Below are positions 26,491-42,100 of a stretch of DNA of 64,000 bases, in pieces. The notes below the pieces were generated by a model that searched no databases, was not told the DNA's origin, and saw only the letters and a program-made list of their open reading frames with translations. How positions within the stretch are numbered: position 1 is the first letter of the stretch; every line of letters starts with the position of its first letter. Position numbers and translations under genes: made by a program. Source of the DNA: Cardiocondyla obscurior (lineage: Eukaryota > Arthropoda > Insecta > Hymenoptera > Formicidae); NCBI RefSeq assembly GCF_019399895.1, contig NC_091868.1, forward strand, positions 5,891,593 through 5,955,592, in the 5' to 3' direction.

Positions 26491-29400
26491 TGCGAGGATG
26501 TAATGAACAAGACGACCTGTCGAAACCTCTTTCTTTCCTCCGGCGATACCAAGCGGCCTTTCGGCTCCCCGCTAAAGAAGTTACATACGATAAATCTGCC
26601 AAGCGATCCCGGAATGTTCTCTCGCCGGAAAGCGTACGCTGTCATCAAGTCTCTCACGGTGTAACGCCTAATATTTAATCAACAACTTTCCTCCCGATTT
26701 ATATTAATTTTCACGAGTAAATATCGTAATAATATTATTCGCGATACATCTAGTTAATAATTTAGTAATATCGATTACGAATTTTGGGAGAAGGTCCACT
26801 CCGCTTCATGCATGTTCTTACGTCGCTTCAATGAAATCGCTACGTTATTCAATCATTTTTGCGCACTCTCAATGTTTTCATGCATCACGCCCTCCCACAG
26901 TTTCCTTCCCGTCAGAGGCGCCGATTTATAAATCGACGACGACAGTAGCCTATGAATAAAGTCGATCCATTTATGGTCGCGAACGAGGCGGATTGGAACG
27001 CAACACCGTCGATCAGGATTTCCTTTAAATACCTCCGAGCAAGCAGTCGTAAAGATCTACGGCAGCTTTAAATGACTTGAAGGTGCGAAGGTGCGAAAAT
27101 GCAAATTGTATATCTCGCGGAGAAAGAAACGACGGCGGGCGCAATGATCGAGGGCTTTATTATGCGCTTCATTTGTCGCCCGCGAAAATCGATCGACCGA
27201 AGTTTGTCCACGCTGTATAAGCGGAGTGCCATTAAAGCGGAGCGATTAATTAATCTAGCCACCAAAGTGCGAATTTTAATAGGTAAAACGCGTGCACGAG
27301 GCTCAAGGCCGACAATTAATTACGGATTTAAATACGGCGCGCCCGGGGCGTTAAAGCGAAATGAGAAATTACGAAATGAATTTAAAGAGGGGGGGGAGAT
27401 GAGGTGGCGTTGCACCCTACCCGAGGTTACAGACGAGACGAGATTTGAGCACTGAGACCAATTTCGTCGCCAGCACTTTGTGCAATTCGTCACGGCGCTA
27501 CAACGACGGAACGTTAACCTTCCCACGACGACTAGAGCACGAGCTTTCCTTAATGGTCACCCTTTCTAAGAAGCCGATCTAATTTCGTTCCCTGTATTAC
27601 GATAATAGAACTGACGCTACGGCCGCAACATACATTGCGCTCGTATTTGTGTCACAAGTCGCATTACTGTCAGAAATTTGAGAATTTGATCGAGCGATTA
27701 ATCCCTTTTTTTATATATGTCATAAAATATTAACTGTCGTTGATTAACGTTGAAATAACTCGTTTGCCATTATCGAGCGACTTAATTAGTAATCGAACAA
27801 GGTTTTCATGTTTTTTAAATTAAGTCAATGAACGGAGTAATGTCCCAGAAACTTAGTTAAATCGTCCTGGTTTAAGATAACGTCTATAGTATACACGATC
27901 GAATCGGAAAAGAACTTAACGGTTACGAAATGTTCCACGTGACAATTCCGCAGCAGTCATTTTCCCGATTTCTCGCTAAAATTACGATAGAAAATCGACA
28001 AGACCAATACGAACGTTTCATTACGTGATACGTAATACAAAACTTCTACGCGCCTGATATTAATGACATATATCAAATTTAAATTCTATAAATATAATTT
28101 AAAAATATTTTTATCACATTACTTGTTGCAACGGGCAAATCTTTTTTTTTTTTTCTCCGTTGGGATCGAAGGAATCTTTTTACCTCCCATAACCAGAGAC
28201 GAACAACCTAACAGTATCTGTTATTGCAATTGCGAATACATACGGCTACTCGTACGAAGTGCCGTAAAACGCGCGTGATGGAATAAGGTAAGCGATATCT
28301 TACGACCGGATAACCGGATAAAAATCCAAGCGCCGATAAAGTTAAATACGACGGACGGCTCTCGCTACATCTAAACGGTTTTAAATTCCTCGACGTGAAT
28401 TTCTGCGTACGAGGCTCTGATATTCGATATTTTTCATAGAAGATCGCAACCGATACGCGTTTGTATCGCATGCAGCAGCTTGATACACTTTCTTACGGGC
28501 GTGTATCCGATATAATACCGATCGGTGAGAAAATAGTAGATAGATTCGTTTTCGCAACAACTCGAGACCACCTTCTTCGCAAGCGCTGAACGTTTCCTCC
28601 CGGCTCGGCCGCTTGTGTTGTATCATAAAGAGCATGATTTCATTGCGATCGGCCGCATTAACTCACCGCGGGTGACAAACCGTTTCGCGTCCACTCGAGC
28701 GAGAATGTTTTGATGAACGATAGTGCGACGCAATTATTTCATCTGCTAGCCCCAATCGTATGCAAACGTGATTCACAATGCTGGTGAAGAACTGCGCATT
28801 AAAGCATGAAGTAATTTCACACGATCGAGTAATTGGTGCATTGATTTGAGATACTTTCTTTAGGGAAAAAAAGAATAAATGCATCGAAAGTTAATTAAAA
28901 TTTCAAGTATACGTGAAAATATTTATGTTCATAAATGCGAACGTTTAAAGACATTTTCAGTGTCTCAAATAGGTATAGCGATACCTCCCATGGGGTTTCA
29001 GAAATATCCAATTAGGTCTAAAAAATCGACTTTAATATACGCGCGCAAGCTGTAATTATATACTTTGCAATTACGCAGTAGTCTTGCCTTAACATTGAAT
29101 CGAGCTGATCGTGAACGCGCCGATAGGCGTAGCCTGGGATTCTCATTTTTTTTTTTTTTCTCTCTCTCTTTTTTTGTTTACGATCACGCAAAAGTGTATA
29201 AGGGGTATTTGTCGGCCGATAAATTGGTCGGCACATGCGAAGAGAGCCCAGAATTCAGCGCTGGTTGCCGGCAATATCAGCGTCCATTCAACAATGGGCC
29301 ACACTTTGTCGAGAAAAATTGCCACACACGAAGCCGTGTATCTCTCAATAGAGAAGAGAACGAAAGAAAGAAGAAACATTAACAAACAATGGTTCTGCTG

Positions 29401-32355
29401 GTTTACGTTTACGTATGTATGAGAAATGACACTCGCTCTAGACGAATCGGGGACAACGAAACTTTCAGATGTATGTTACGTATTACACGTTAAAATAAAA
29501 TTAGAGGAGAATTAAAGATTAAAAAAAAAAAAATAATAATAATAATTTATTGTTTTAAAAGTATAACTTTTGTGCAAACAAAAATGCGCATGATATTAAA
29601 AAGACGTCCGTGGCGATATTCGGTAGAAATAAAGAAAATTCGCTGTCGCGTATGTGTAACGTCTAAGCATGTGAAAGAAGCACTTAATCATCCCACGGTA
29701 CGCAATTATTCTAATGAAGGGACCAGACGCGGCTCACATACGAAGAGGAATCTTCGTTGACCGACGAAGAGCCAGAGGCGGCGTCGGAGTTGGACCCCCC
29801 GTGTTTTTTAATACGTCACTTTACTTCGCGGGCGTTCTTCTGACATTTGTCACAAAAATAATAGCAAATAAGCGACAGATTGCACGTTGATTATCTTTCT
29901 GTCCTCTTAAAATGTTTCTTTATTTTAACGCAAATTAATATTATATATACATTTTTATATCTTTATCAACCAAAGTAATTTTCAGCAAGTTAACGTTTAG
30001 AAATAGTTTAAATCATTTCAAGCGTTATAAAAGTGGTTTTCTTATATTTAGCTTCAACGGAAACGTTGTGCAATTACTTTGCAGCAATTACTCGGCTGAC
30101 GCAGAAGCGTTCCCTCCTATTAATTTCCGTAATACAAAGACGCGCGCGTTCTCTTTGCTCCACTCTCTCTCGGTTTTTCTGCCGCCTTTTCTTTCCCTGC
30201 ACACTCCTTTTCTCATCCTTGTTCTCCACAGCTGTTTGAGCGGCATTTGTCGTATTGTTGACTGTCGTTTTGTTTCCGCGATAATTGCGACAACGAGGGG
30301 ACCACTTGACTCGTGCCACTGGACCCTTAAACCATGGTCCCACTCCAATGCCCTTCCGCTTTAGTGGTTCTGCGTGCATGACGCGATTGTGGGAAATTGC
30401 ATTATTCTCTCGCGAACAAGAAAATTATGGGAATATAAAAAGGATAGAAAAATTAAATTTCAAAAAGTAGAATGAAAAGAGAGGAAAGATACGTATTAAG
30501 AAATTCAGACAATAATAAGAGATTTTACATTAATATAATCAAATTGTAGCAGGTTGTACGTTTTTCTTTTTTTTTTTTTTTTAAATAAAAAGAAAGGGTT
30601 AAGTAACAGAAAAGCGCCCTCAGATATTGTCAAGATAAAGAAGAGGGTGACAGAGTGGGCGGACAAGAGTAAAAGGGGGGGAAAAAAGAACAAAACGAGA
30701 GAAGAAGCATGTTGCGAGCAGTGGAGGAGAAAGATATGCAGCGCGGATACTGCTCACATCAAACGAAACCGCTGCACGGTAGGAGACTGCACTTCGGACG
30801 CAAACGATAATATGGGGGAACGAGTTTTCGTCCGGCGTTGACATAATCGCGTTTCCTACCGCTGCACCGCTACGTATGATCGGACCCCAAGATAGATTAC
30901 TTCACTTTTCTTACATTACTTGTACGGACTTTTTTTCCCGCTTATATTTTATCAATTTTAATATAGTATTGTTTCCCTGAGAAAAATGAGAAAGTAGGAA
31001 AAGGAAAGATAAGGAAAGAAAAATTGGCGTTTATCTGAATTAATTTCCGCGCTAATCAGACGTTCTAATTCAGGGCGTTTTTAAACGAACGAAAATGTCC
31101 CTTTTCGTTAAGTATTCACGGCATTGCAGTGCGCCTCGTGGCGATGTAATCTCGTGTCGCGACTATCAGTTTCCCGTCGCTGCTCGTCCGCCGGTTCTCC
31201 CTGCGTCTCGCTTTGTGTGGCTCTTTGCGCCGCGGCCGCAAGGAGGGACCGCAAAGGAGGGGTGTCGTCAGTGTCCCATTGCGTGAGATAATGCCCTGGC
31301 TTGCGCCATTGCACTCTTACGCACAATAGTCTCGCCAGCCTTTCGTTGCCTTTGTACTGTCTCCTCCTCCACTTCCCCGCGGCCTCCTTCGACCCGATGC
31401 AAACGCTGCATAACAATGTCATTCGGCGTGACCGGCCGCTGAATCATGGGGTCGGCACGGACGTGGACGGCGGACGTGTTTCCATGATCGAGCTGGTCGT
31501 CGACTCCGCCGACGCGTAACAGCACGCCGACAACGACGCGAGTTCGCGCGGTTGACGCTCGTTAATCGGGATGGTGCAACGCATCATTATGCGCATCCTG
31601 CTTGTACATACATTAACGTAACCAGAAACATCATCACGAGTACTACCCTTTTCACGACCTATTCGTAGACGACGTTTCACCTCGCTTGGAAATTCGAACA
31701 TCGATCTTAATTTAATTTAATTTTATTTTTTTTTATTATTTTTCGCTTGTTCCGATGCCGGGTGATTTTCATTCATCTCACAATTGTTCAATATGCTTGC
31801 AATAAAATTACATGTGCGCATCGTGAGGTATAAAAAGAAACCAATTTTCAAAATATCCTCTGGTTTTAATGCTCGCATTTTAGCGGGTCTTTTCGAAAAA
31901 ATAATAATATATCTTCTTGCTCGCGGGGTCCGTAAAATAATAATTCATAATCAAGCGCGCAATTAGTGGCTGGCGTATTATTATTCAGATGCGTACCACG
32001 TTACACCCCGCGCCGCTTGATTAGTCCGGCGAAGATGATTGAACGAGGAAAAACTTGCTGTCGCGGGGAAAGAAAAAAAAAAAGAGGTGCCCCATAAATA
32101 TTACGTCATAAGTGCGGGTTAAATTCCAGTCGGGGGATCTCGTCGACGCGCGATTACATAAGCATATTCCGCGGCCGGGAATCGTCGACGTCAGTCAATC
32201 CATGCAGGCTCGCACCTCGTTGCGAGTTAATTACGGTTGTATTTCCGTATGACGTAGGATTAAACGAACTGTCTAACGGTGCTTCGTCTTCGATTCGACG
32301 ATCTCGCGTGCGACACGCGGATTTCGTTCGCGGCGGAAACCAGCGGGATTGATGT

Positions 32356-32371
32356 TTCGGCGATCGCCGAA
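32356..32371. repeat. 16-bp perfect palindrome
   Basis: TTCGGCGATCGCCGAA is fully self-complementary. Its 12-bp core is the same as in the 26.25 kb tandem. Confidence 0.85.
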
Positions 32372-35300
32372 TCGCTCCGTGCACGCGATCGAGGAAAGCA
32401 ACGATCTCGCTCGTTAATCCAACGTCGGAATATTATATATCATAATTCCCGCGCGGGAATACTTCAACTTTCACTTAACAAGTAGTTTCGGATAAACAGA
32501 TAATAAATCCCGGAACATATTTAATCAACAAGGCTAATTAGGTCACGCATAAATTATACGGGTAAGGAAACGGGGAAGTGTGCACGTGAAATTAATAATT
32601 GTGCGCCTTAAAAAAAATTCTATTTTCTCTTAAGTTGCGCAATACGCCCGTTGGGGAGTGTTCGCTTCGTCAGCTTTTACCTTCGATTATGTCGCGCCTC
32701 CTCACGAAGAGGTCCAACTGTATTTTTAATAAAGATCTTTGTCGTCGTTGCGTTTAAAGCAGAGCCGGATCGCTGATGTCGACCGGCGCGATCGCGGTGT
32801 ATCCGCCGCTAATAGTCTCGCTATTGTCCGCGCGACAGGCGTGAATAAGTCGAAGGAAGCGGCGAGCATTTTCAAAATATTTCTTTGTGCTTGTGTCTAC
32901 AGAGCGGTCGCGCGTCCGTACGACAGCCGCGTGCTTAAAGACGGGTATTACAATGGAAATCGGAGTCAGTTACGGAGTGTAACTTAAGCGAGAGGCCACG
33001 GAGGAGACAGTTGCCGGCCATTACGAGGCACTCGGGCAGCTCGTCTGCATCATAAAGAACCAGTGTTATATAAACTTCGAAGCTCACTGTGTCGATTCGC
33101 CGACGTCAATCCCCCTTCGTTTCTCCCGGAGTAGTTAATTATGGTGCATTATGCGTTATCCATTAGCTCGCTTGACTCTGGACCGCGTGCGGTATTAAAT
33201 CTGCTAAAAGCGCACTGCCCGTACCATTTCATTATGAAGGTCAGGTAATATTTCTCATGATATGTATCACCACTCAATCTGACGCGGTTTTCACGATACA
33301 AAAACAAAACAGCGCCTCGCAATTCTTCGTAGGGTTTAATATTGGCTTTCCGTTTAAAAAGTATCGCGATCAAGCCGATTAAATACTGTGACTCAGGTCG
33401 GTAAAATATAAAGATTAATTTCTTTGTATCTTTAAGATTTAATTATTAGAACTTTGTTTCTTTTTTTGTTTTTATTTTTTTTTTTTTTTGGTAATCAAGA
33501 ATTTTTTGAAAAATAACCAAAAGTCCATCAATTATAGTGAAGGTTTAAAAATAGAGTGTTAATTTTATGAGATTTTAAAAGAAGCCCTATACTTTTTTTT
33601 TTTTGTATGACAAGTAATCACGAGATGCCGGTTGGCAAGAAAATCGCCGATGCGTATACGCGATCGTTAACTGCAGGTGCACCTCGTACGTCCGATCCGA
33701 TCGAATTGGGGTGCTCGGTTCACTTTCGACGATCGGCATTCCGCAGATACCGATGATGATCGTCAGATCGGCCGAGCCCGTCGGATTATAAATCATACAA
33801 GTGTTTTCGAATTAAATGCGCTCGGAGTACCATAATTCGATTCCAGAGGCTGATCTCTGGATGCTGCGAGGCCCGATGGATCGCCGGATTTATGCGGATT
33901 AAGATCGTAACGATGGGCTTTCAATTTTTACGGATTTTATTTCATAGAAGTTTCACAATAGGCTTTAGTCGAAAGGAGGAAGGAATTTTGATTCCATGGA
34001 ATACTTTTTTTTATCTCGTCTTTATTTAACTATTCGTTCCGACTGTATTCTATTTTTAAGTGCGTAATTACGAATTGCATGTAAGCATAAAACGCTAGAA
34101 ATAAGATATTTAAAAAATTAATTTAAAAAAATTTTCGTAATAAGCTTTGCAGTTCAGTTTCATATCTCTGATAAGAACTTGAGACGTGTCCACAGATATC
34201 ACTTAAAGACGAGTGGTGAGCTGTTTTTGAACATGAGTCGAATATTGTAAAACATTCATAGCGCAATGAAAATCTTGATTCGTCGAAACGAATAACGCTG
34301 TATATACCTCTGGGATTTATAGATTTCATTGAATCCACAGCTTGCAAGTCTATGGGAGGTTAAACCCTCGGGACTGATTGGCGTAAGCGTAATATTAATC
34401 CTTTGAAATATCTCGGTCGCCTTTCGCCCATCGCTCGAATTAACATAAGCCTTTATTTATTGACAAATTCGGAGCGACGCAATGAGCTCTTCCGCGATAA
34501 TCCCTACGGCAACGGTGCACCAGCGCCGGACAATTTGTAACACATTAACTGTGAGACCGGATTCGGTCAACATTTATTAATGCCACTCTGTGTCACAATG
34601 TAAGAAACAAGAATTAAAGTTGGAAAATAATTTTTTAATAATTAAAAAAATTTATAATTCACAATTTAAACGAGACTCAACGAGATTAATGAGATTATTC
34701 GCCGCGACTTTTAGGAAGCTACTATTTTACGATTAAGATGCAATTAAAAAATAATTTATATCTGATAGGTTTCAGAAATAAAATATTCAAAACGCAAACA
34801 TCTTTCTCGGCTTAACGCTGTTCCGCTAATCTCATCTGAGCTATCCATTCTCTCATCTTTCCTCTCCGTCAACGCTTGAGGGATCTTTCTCTCGTTTTTT
34901 TTAGAGGATTTCTGGTTTGGGCGGTCGTAGAAAGTATCGCGGCTGGGTGGTCCTCTCGGTGGCTGCATTGAGACGTCAGCGCCGAAGTAGCCTGCGCCAA
35001 AATCCCTCGCGTGCGTGTGTTCACTCCCCGAATGTCCCGCTACTTTGAGGTGAGACGCCGTTTGGCGAATAAATAGGCAGAATGCAGCTCGAGCATAGGG
35101 CAGGTTCTAGATAAATCCTGAATCGTTTACGAAGGCACGACTCGAGTTATTCTTCAGTTTCAACGCGCGAGAGCGCGTATCATTTGGAGAACGCGGACCG
35201 TGCGCTGATAAGATGACGGCGACAAAAGAGCTCGAATTAGGAGACAAGCGCGGTAGGGAAAGAATGCGATGACGGAGGAATGTGGAGCAGAACGGAGCGA

Positions 35301-36060
35301 AAGGTGACAGAGATATGCACCAACGGAATGCGTACACGCGATAGTAACACCTAGTCGTGAAATTAAGTCGTAAGGTTTTGCATGCTCTAAAAACTCAACT
35401 GTTCTCTACCTTTGACATTTCTTTCAACTTTCTTAAACTATAACGCGCCCGTGCTGAATCGCCCTGCGCTGTTACGCAAATTCGCACTATTACAAATGTG
35501 TACGAAATTTTCACGGAACCGCCGGCTCTATGATCGTCGATGATTATTCGCCGAGTGACACGGTTCTCTCATTTAGCATACGCATTTGCAAACAAATTGC
35601 CGGCCGTATTTGCCCGACGATATTATCGCGGTGCGCCGCCTTAACGGCTTACGCGCGTATATGCAAAACGAAAAATTACGCATGTGAACTGTTACTTTCT
35701 TACGTCATGCCATTAAGTCCGCGTAAAAAGTGGCCGGCCCGGAAAGCCTCGCCGCCGAGCAGCCGAGAGTATTATGCGATTTGACACGAATGTCTGATCG
35801 CAATGATGGGGCGCCCGACGTTAACAATTCGTAATAGCCGGGAATTATGTCGGCGATGGGCGGAGAGAACCGCGGCCGCGCTCGAATAGTCAATAGTACT
35901 TTGAAGCGCTTAATTTCCGCGACGCGGAGCCATGCATGCAGGTGAGAGTGCATAACCACCGGTGCGGCAACAATCTACCGTAACAACGACGCGGACGATA
36001 CCTCGGGGAAGTAGCCACTCGGCAGGAGTCGCATGATTTTCTTTTTGTAATTTGTAATTG

Positions 36061-36110
36061 GGGTCCTTTAAAAAAATAGCGCGCGCGTAGCGCGTACATG
36101 GTTTCTTCTA
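36061..36110 (+). repeat. GC hairpin element, copy 2
   Basis: An A-run and TAGC, then GCGCGCG-TA-GCGCGTAC, then ATGGTTTCTTCTA. It matches the 9675-9720 element in order and orientation, and the hairpin arms are less perfect here. A TTAGGTTGG word at 36320 is reminiscent of mariner ends but too short to call. Confidence 0.5.
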
Positions 36111-39100
36111 GTATTCTTAATATTATATGTTGTGGCTTCTTCTTGACCACAGTAAATTAATCTTTCACAATACTTGTACTAAAAATAAAGTTTTATTAAA
36201 AAAAAAACTTTATATAATTTTCAATCGCCTTTAAAGTATCTTTGATAAAGTATATTTATCTGTCTAGTAATTTACGCTTTCATGTGTTTTATTTAGATAT
36301 ATATAATTAGATAAATAATTAGGTTGGACACGTTTTAATACTTGGTATCCAGTGTACGTGGCGCAGAAACTTTCTTCCCGTTCCGTTTGTAATGTAAATG
36401 CATACGACAGTGGCGATTATTCTAAATTTAGAATCCACGCCCTTTTAAAATGCCTCAACTGGAGCATTCTGGATTTTATTTCTCTCTTTTTTTTTTTTTT
36501 TTTTTCGTGAATAAACGCCGCCGTCACGTATGCTATTTTCGCGAGGTACGTGCACGAGGCGCGTTCTCCACGCGCGTCGGAAGTCCTATGGACTTTGACA
36601 AATGTATGCCCCATGTTCGTCCCAGCAGCGGCTTACCCTCTCGGAGACGAAGAACTCGACTCGTAGGATTAACCCAATTCCATCTTCCCACGAGTAGCGG
36701 CGTGTTCTTCTTTTCGAGAGCGCCGCGCCGAAATGCTCGAGGCGGCTCTTCGGTGCAGCAGAAGCTACGGTCATTTTGCACGTGATACTCGGCGTTTCCT
36801 TTTCGTCCTTGTTTGTTTCGTCTTCTGCTAGGAATAATAAGCGGGTGGAGTCGCCGTTTACCGGAAAAGGAGGCTTCCGACGATCATTACGTAGAACCGT
36901 CGTCCTGCGATCCACCGCGCGCGATAAAGTAATAAAACCCCGCCGCTGATTACGCGTACGTTCAATTTTATTTAATCGCCACAATCGCGCGTTATGCTTA
37001 GGACGCACGCGAGAACATCTCGTGGCGGCGGGGCAATATTAGATAATTCGTCCAAATGATGCGCCGACGTTAATGCACGGGTAATTCGATTCGGTGCTTA
37101 AATTACATCTCTCTTGATGCCGTGTGAAATTCCTAAGATCGCGAATTAGTCGCCAGCAGCACCAAGAGGGAAAACAACTCAATTAATGATCAACCTGATG
37201 GCAAGGTGTGAGGAAAATCGAGAGCAAAATCATTCGAGGAGCATGCAGCTTCGTAGTTGCAAGCTTCTCACGTTTCCTGTCGTTTCTTCGTCCGCAGTCT
37301 GTCTCCGTCTGCATGTCGTAAACTATTACCGATTCCCAGCGTATCCCCGCGTTTGCTCGATGTCCATTGTATGCGGTCGCGTCTCGAGCGTAGCTAAGCT
37401 CGCCGTTCCAATGACGGATCGTCGAACCACGATCGGGATTAATTCCTACGAGGGACGGGCCCCGTGTATCCGCATCGACGTGCATATATGCACGGCGCGG
37501 TGTGCCAGCTGCAGCGGCTCGCGCATCGATCTCGCAATATGGATCGGCGGATTATACGAGGTGGTTGGTCGGGTCCCGCTCCTATAAGACCCCGTACACG
37601 AGACGAGGCGCTCGTGACATTGCACTGTCTATGATAATACGACACGTAAACTCCATAATCCGCTCTACCAGCGTCGCTCCGTGCGATCTCTCTCGCGAGA
37701 TCTATCCGCGTGGGAGATTTCCCCCGCGACTTTTACGGGCTCTCACCGATATGTCGGAAATTTTGCAGTTACGCGAAAGCCGCGACGAACGATCGCGTGA
37801 AGAGTTCCCTTCTCGTGAGAGAGAGAGGGAGGCCTTTTTGTAAAAGAAACGCGTCAAAACTGGAGTTTTAATTTGACCATTTAATATAAACATTGAAATT
37901 CACAAATGGCACGGGGGATCGTTATTGATGGAACATTTAGTTAAAATATCTATCTTAATTTAAATCATTAAGAAAACTGCGGAGTGAAATAATCCGTAAT
38001 TAAAATTAAAATTGATGACACGAAGGTTAATTGGAAATACTAAATTTCGATATGCGGCAGTATCAATTTTTTATCGTGATACTTTATGCAAATTTAATTG
38101 AAGAATTAAATTAACAATATTAAACTTAAATTGATCTCCTTTATCCTTCCGCGGACCACCGTGTGCGCTGCAATAATTCTTCACTCGCATACACCCGGTA
38201 TATAATAGCACATCAGCAACAAACATAGTAGCTTTAACACACCGTGACACCCTCGGGGTCCGAATGATTTCAATAATAATAGGGATTTCGGTATTAATAC
38301 AGCGGCGCGTTCCTCATATCCTTTGATCCCTTGAGCATCCGGGTTCTCTCGAGAATACCGGCGGAACCTCCGAATGTCTTTCGCAAGAGGAACGAGCGGA
38401 AAAGCTGTCTCTCGCGATCGTGGGAAAGCGTGTCCCGCACGAATAATATATGCATCACGACGACGCGATCGCGCGAGCATTTCTCCAATTAATCGCGCCG
38501 CTCTCGGAAGACCAGACGGAATTAATTTATTTCCCTTTTACTCGATCGCAGGGAGGCTAAGAGGACGGAGGGGGGGGGGAGGGAAAGGACAGATAAACCG
38601 CGGGCGATATATAATCTACGGTAACTTCGCGTATCGATTAATAATTGCGCAATCGACAACGATCGCCGGCGTTATTCGGGTTACGACAACCCGCAGTATC
38701 GTTATTGATTACGTTCGCGCTCGCCGCGGTTTACGAGCGGCGGGTCTGCGTGTTCCTCATTTATTTGCTACGACCGTGACACGTATTAATTGCGAGAGCG
38801 GTAATTTAGATTCGTCCTTGCGGGCGCTTGCGATGTACAGGTGCTGATGGAGGGACTGAAAACGGACGTGTTCGGTGTCAGTTTTGCGTAATGCGAAATT
38901 GGACACTGTCGGCCTGTTTGTAGGTTCCGGTAAAGAGCACGAGTACGCGGGTGCGCGTCTGTGTGCGTGACAGGAACCTGCGTTCATTATTACGCAATTC
39001 GTGTCGAAGTGATGGCTGTTTATTGCGATCATCGCTTAAGAGAATCACACTCGGCGTTCAAAACTTCGTTTAAGGTACGTGACAAAATATAATTAAGAAT

Positions 39101-42100
39101 ATTTTAATTATATAAAATAAAAATGTTTAAAATAATAATAATATAAAAAAAAAATTAATAATAATAAAGTAGCCGCGAGAAAACGACGTATTCGTCCCAA
39201 TTGAGGCAGCCAGTTAAGCGCAATTATCGCGGGCAGTACCCAGCATCCTCGCGTTACTTGATAGTGCAATTAACGTCGCCTAGTCGAGGTCCCGCGTGTG
39301 AAACACGCGCCGGTGAACGCGAGCGAACGAGCGAGCGAATGGACGATCGCATTAATCGTTAACTATCTCGTACGGCGCGATGCAACGACGCTTTAAGCTG
39401 CCTGTAAAAGCCGTATAATGGGTGACAACTGTAAAGTTGCGGTTGTATCCAATTAATTTTCTTCCGGCGCTACAAAAAAAACGATCACGTTCGCGGCACG
39501 AGTCGCGTGATGTTCGCCCCGCGGAAATTCATAAAAATTAATTCGACGCCACGAAGACGACGAGGATCCGCGACACGCGACCGGAACGCGAAAAGAACGT
39601 TGTCCGAGAGAGATCTGTAAAGTCTTTAGGTCTCGTTACTTCGCGTAGAATACTTTAGATGTACAATTGCGAAGAGATACGAAACGTACAGTAAACTTAG
39701 TCAATTAATCCTATTAATATTTGATGGACAGAAAGCTTTAACAGCAGTGCATTAGAAATACTTCTGTATCGTTAATGTTGGAAAAAAGAAATTTAAATGA
39801 TAATATAGAAACACTAGAATAAGTGGAGGCTCGAATAATGGCTTGAAATAATTTATGAATTTAATTTAAAAGGTTTGAGTTTACGCTTGTGAGAAAAAGA
39901 CCGTCCACGGAAGGTGCACTAATTGGGCATAAGCGTAACTATATTTTCTGTTCATCAAAGAAGTTAATGAAGTAATTCACGGACGATTTATCAGCTGGGG
40001 GTTTTAATTTAACACCCAAATTACCTCTTGACTTATCTTCCCGGCGTTACCGCGCGTCGTAGGTAATTGAGGTATAAAGAACTTGAAAACTCGTATCGCG
40101 AGGCTTGTTATAGAAACCGTGGGATTTGCTACGTCGCGAAGAAATGCGCTTTAAGTCGGTCGAGGTCCGCGACGCTTCCTCATCCTCGGCCTAAGACCAG
40201 CTTCGCAAGTATAACGGGTGTGATACAAAGTATGCGCGTGGTCATGACGTGACAGGGGGTTCAACGGGGACACAATATTCCTCGCGACGTCCAATAACTC
40301 AGGCACTCGTTACAATGCGATTCTAACAATTATAAATAACCTGCGGCCGCGGAGATTCGCACGAGACATGATCTACGATCACGGGTCATTGTTAAGAATT
40401 TTCGCCGAGTTCTTGGACGGAATTATTCTCAAACGACCAGGCGTTTAAGATTTTATAAATTTGCAAGAAATATAAAAATATATAAATAAGAAAAAAAAGT
40501 ATTTAACGTCTACCCAAATAAGGCGTAAATTTTAATTGCAAAATTTGCATTCCAGATAATTATTTTAAAAAATTGTTCATTGTACCGAATACATAAATGC
40601 GTTACGGTATGAACAATAAAATGTACACGAAAAATACAATGCGCACTACTAATATGGAGCTACAGCCATTGCGGCCTGTGTATTACAGGATACACTAATA
40701 TGGTTTCGCGAATCTCGATTGAAAGCGAGATACATACGTTATGAGACTGTATGTCGGTCTCTTTGCATACGCATTGCCTCGGCAAAAAAAAATATCAATT
40801 CCTCTAAAAAATTTCTTTTCTACATTGCGTCATGCAAAAAGCAATTCCCTTCCATCAGTATGTTTAAATCTCTTCGTTTGGATCACATATAAAATTAAAA
40901 CTTCGAAGATTAAATTATAAGTCAATATTATAAACTTAGAAGCTCTTAATTAAATATATAAACCAGTGAGACTAAATATTCAAAAACTTCGTTTTTCCTT
41001 TATTAATACGTACCTAATATCGAATTAAAATAAATTGTGAATTTATATTACTTTAAATGAAAAAGCATTGCACTAAAATAAAAATTAACAGTGTAAACTG
41101 AAAGGTAATTTAGCTTTTTCTTTTTTTTTTTTTTTTTAGATGAAAATACTTGTATAATAGATATATCGTAAGAGGTAGTTTATTAAATATAAGACGTATA
41201 TATTTTACTATAAACATTTGGACACTTTTATCGTTACTTTCTCTAAAACGTAGTCATTATATCGTCTGTAACATAGTACAGTTGAATTATTATTATAAAT
41301 ACATATATGTACACATGACCACTTTAGAGGCAGTTTTGCCAGACGATAAATTTATCATTTTTCTTTTCTCAAATAAAATATTAACAACAAATTATTATTT
41401 AACTCTGATTATAACACATTACATTATAAGCCCTTTCACTCATTGGACGGTATTCATAGTCCACTATTGTATTTAAAACTGTCTTAAGCAGTCTTATTTG
41501 ATTTTTGACTACACACAAAGCTGTATTAACATAATCGAGCATCATGTAAAACAGTTTTAAAATAAAAACGAACTATGAACACCGGCCGCAGAAATTTAAA
41601 AACAATTAATATTCCTCAAAATATTCGAAAATCGAAGTTTTAATTTTAGTCAGCATAAAGCACGTTTAAAAAGTACGCTGACGAAAGCTATAAATCATGT
41701 GTAATCGGAACAAAAAGTTATGTATTATTTTATAAAATTCGCTATAGAGTAATAGAGTTGTAGAGTAATCTATCTAAAACGTCTAAGCAAATAAGCGCTT
41801 AGAAAGCTGTGAGATGGAGCTTATTTGCTCAGAAGTTTTCAATTAATTAATTGATAACAATTATGATTTGTACAAAATAATACGTACTTTTTATATCAGA
41901 TTCACGTAATTTACTTCCGGCCTTCGCCATGACAACTTATTTTTTACATTCTGTATATGTACAGAGAAAGAAAGAGATTTAATCGCATTTCTAGTTGAGA
42001 TAACATCTCTGAAACAAAGAAAAAAAACAAAAATTACGTTTTAATTTTAACAATATATAAACTAAAAATATATGTAAAAAAATATGAAAAAATACATAAC

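Noticed and set aside
27099..27455. 118-codon plus frame starting with ATG
   Set aside because: Basic, non-repetitive peptide but no family recognised, no promoter or splice context, and an overlapping minus frame is also open.
36320..36340. TTAGGTTGG word resembling a mariner terminal repeat
   Set aside because: Too short; no second end, TA duplication or transposase fragment found nearby.
38374..38847. 157-codon plus frame with a Gly/Arg run
   Set aside because: The Gly run is a G tract; the rest is Arg-rich translation of CpG-rich DNA with no domain.
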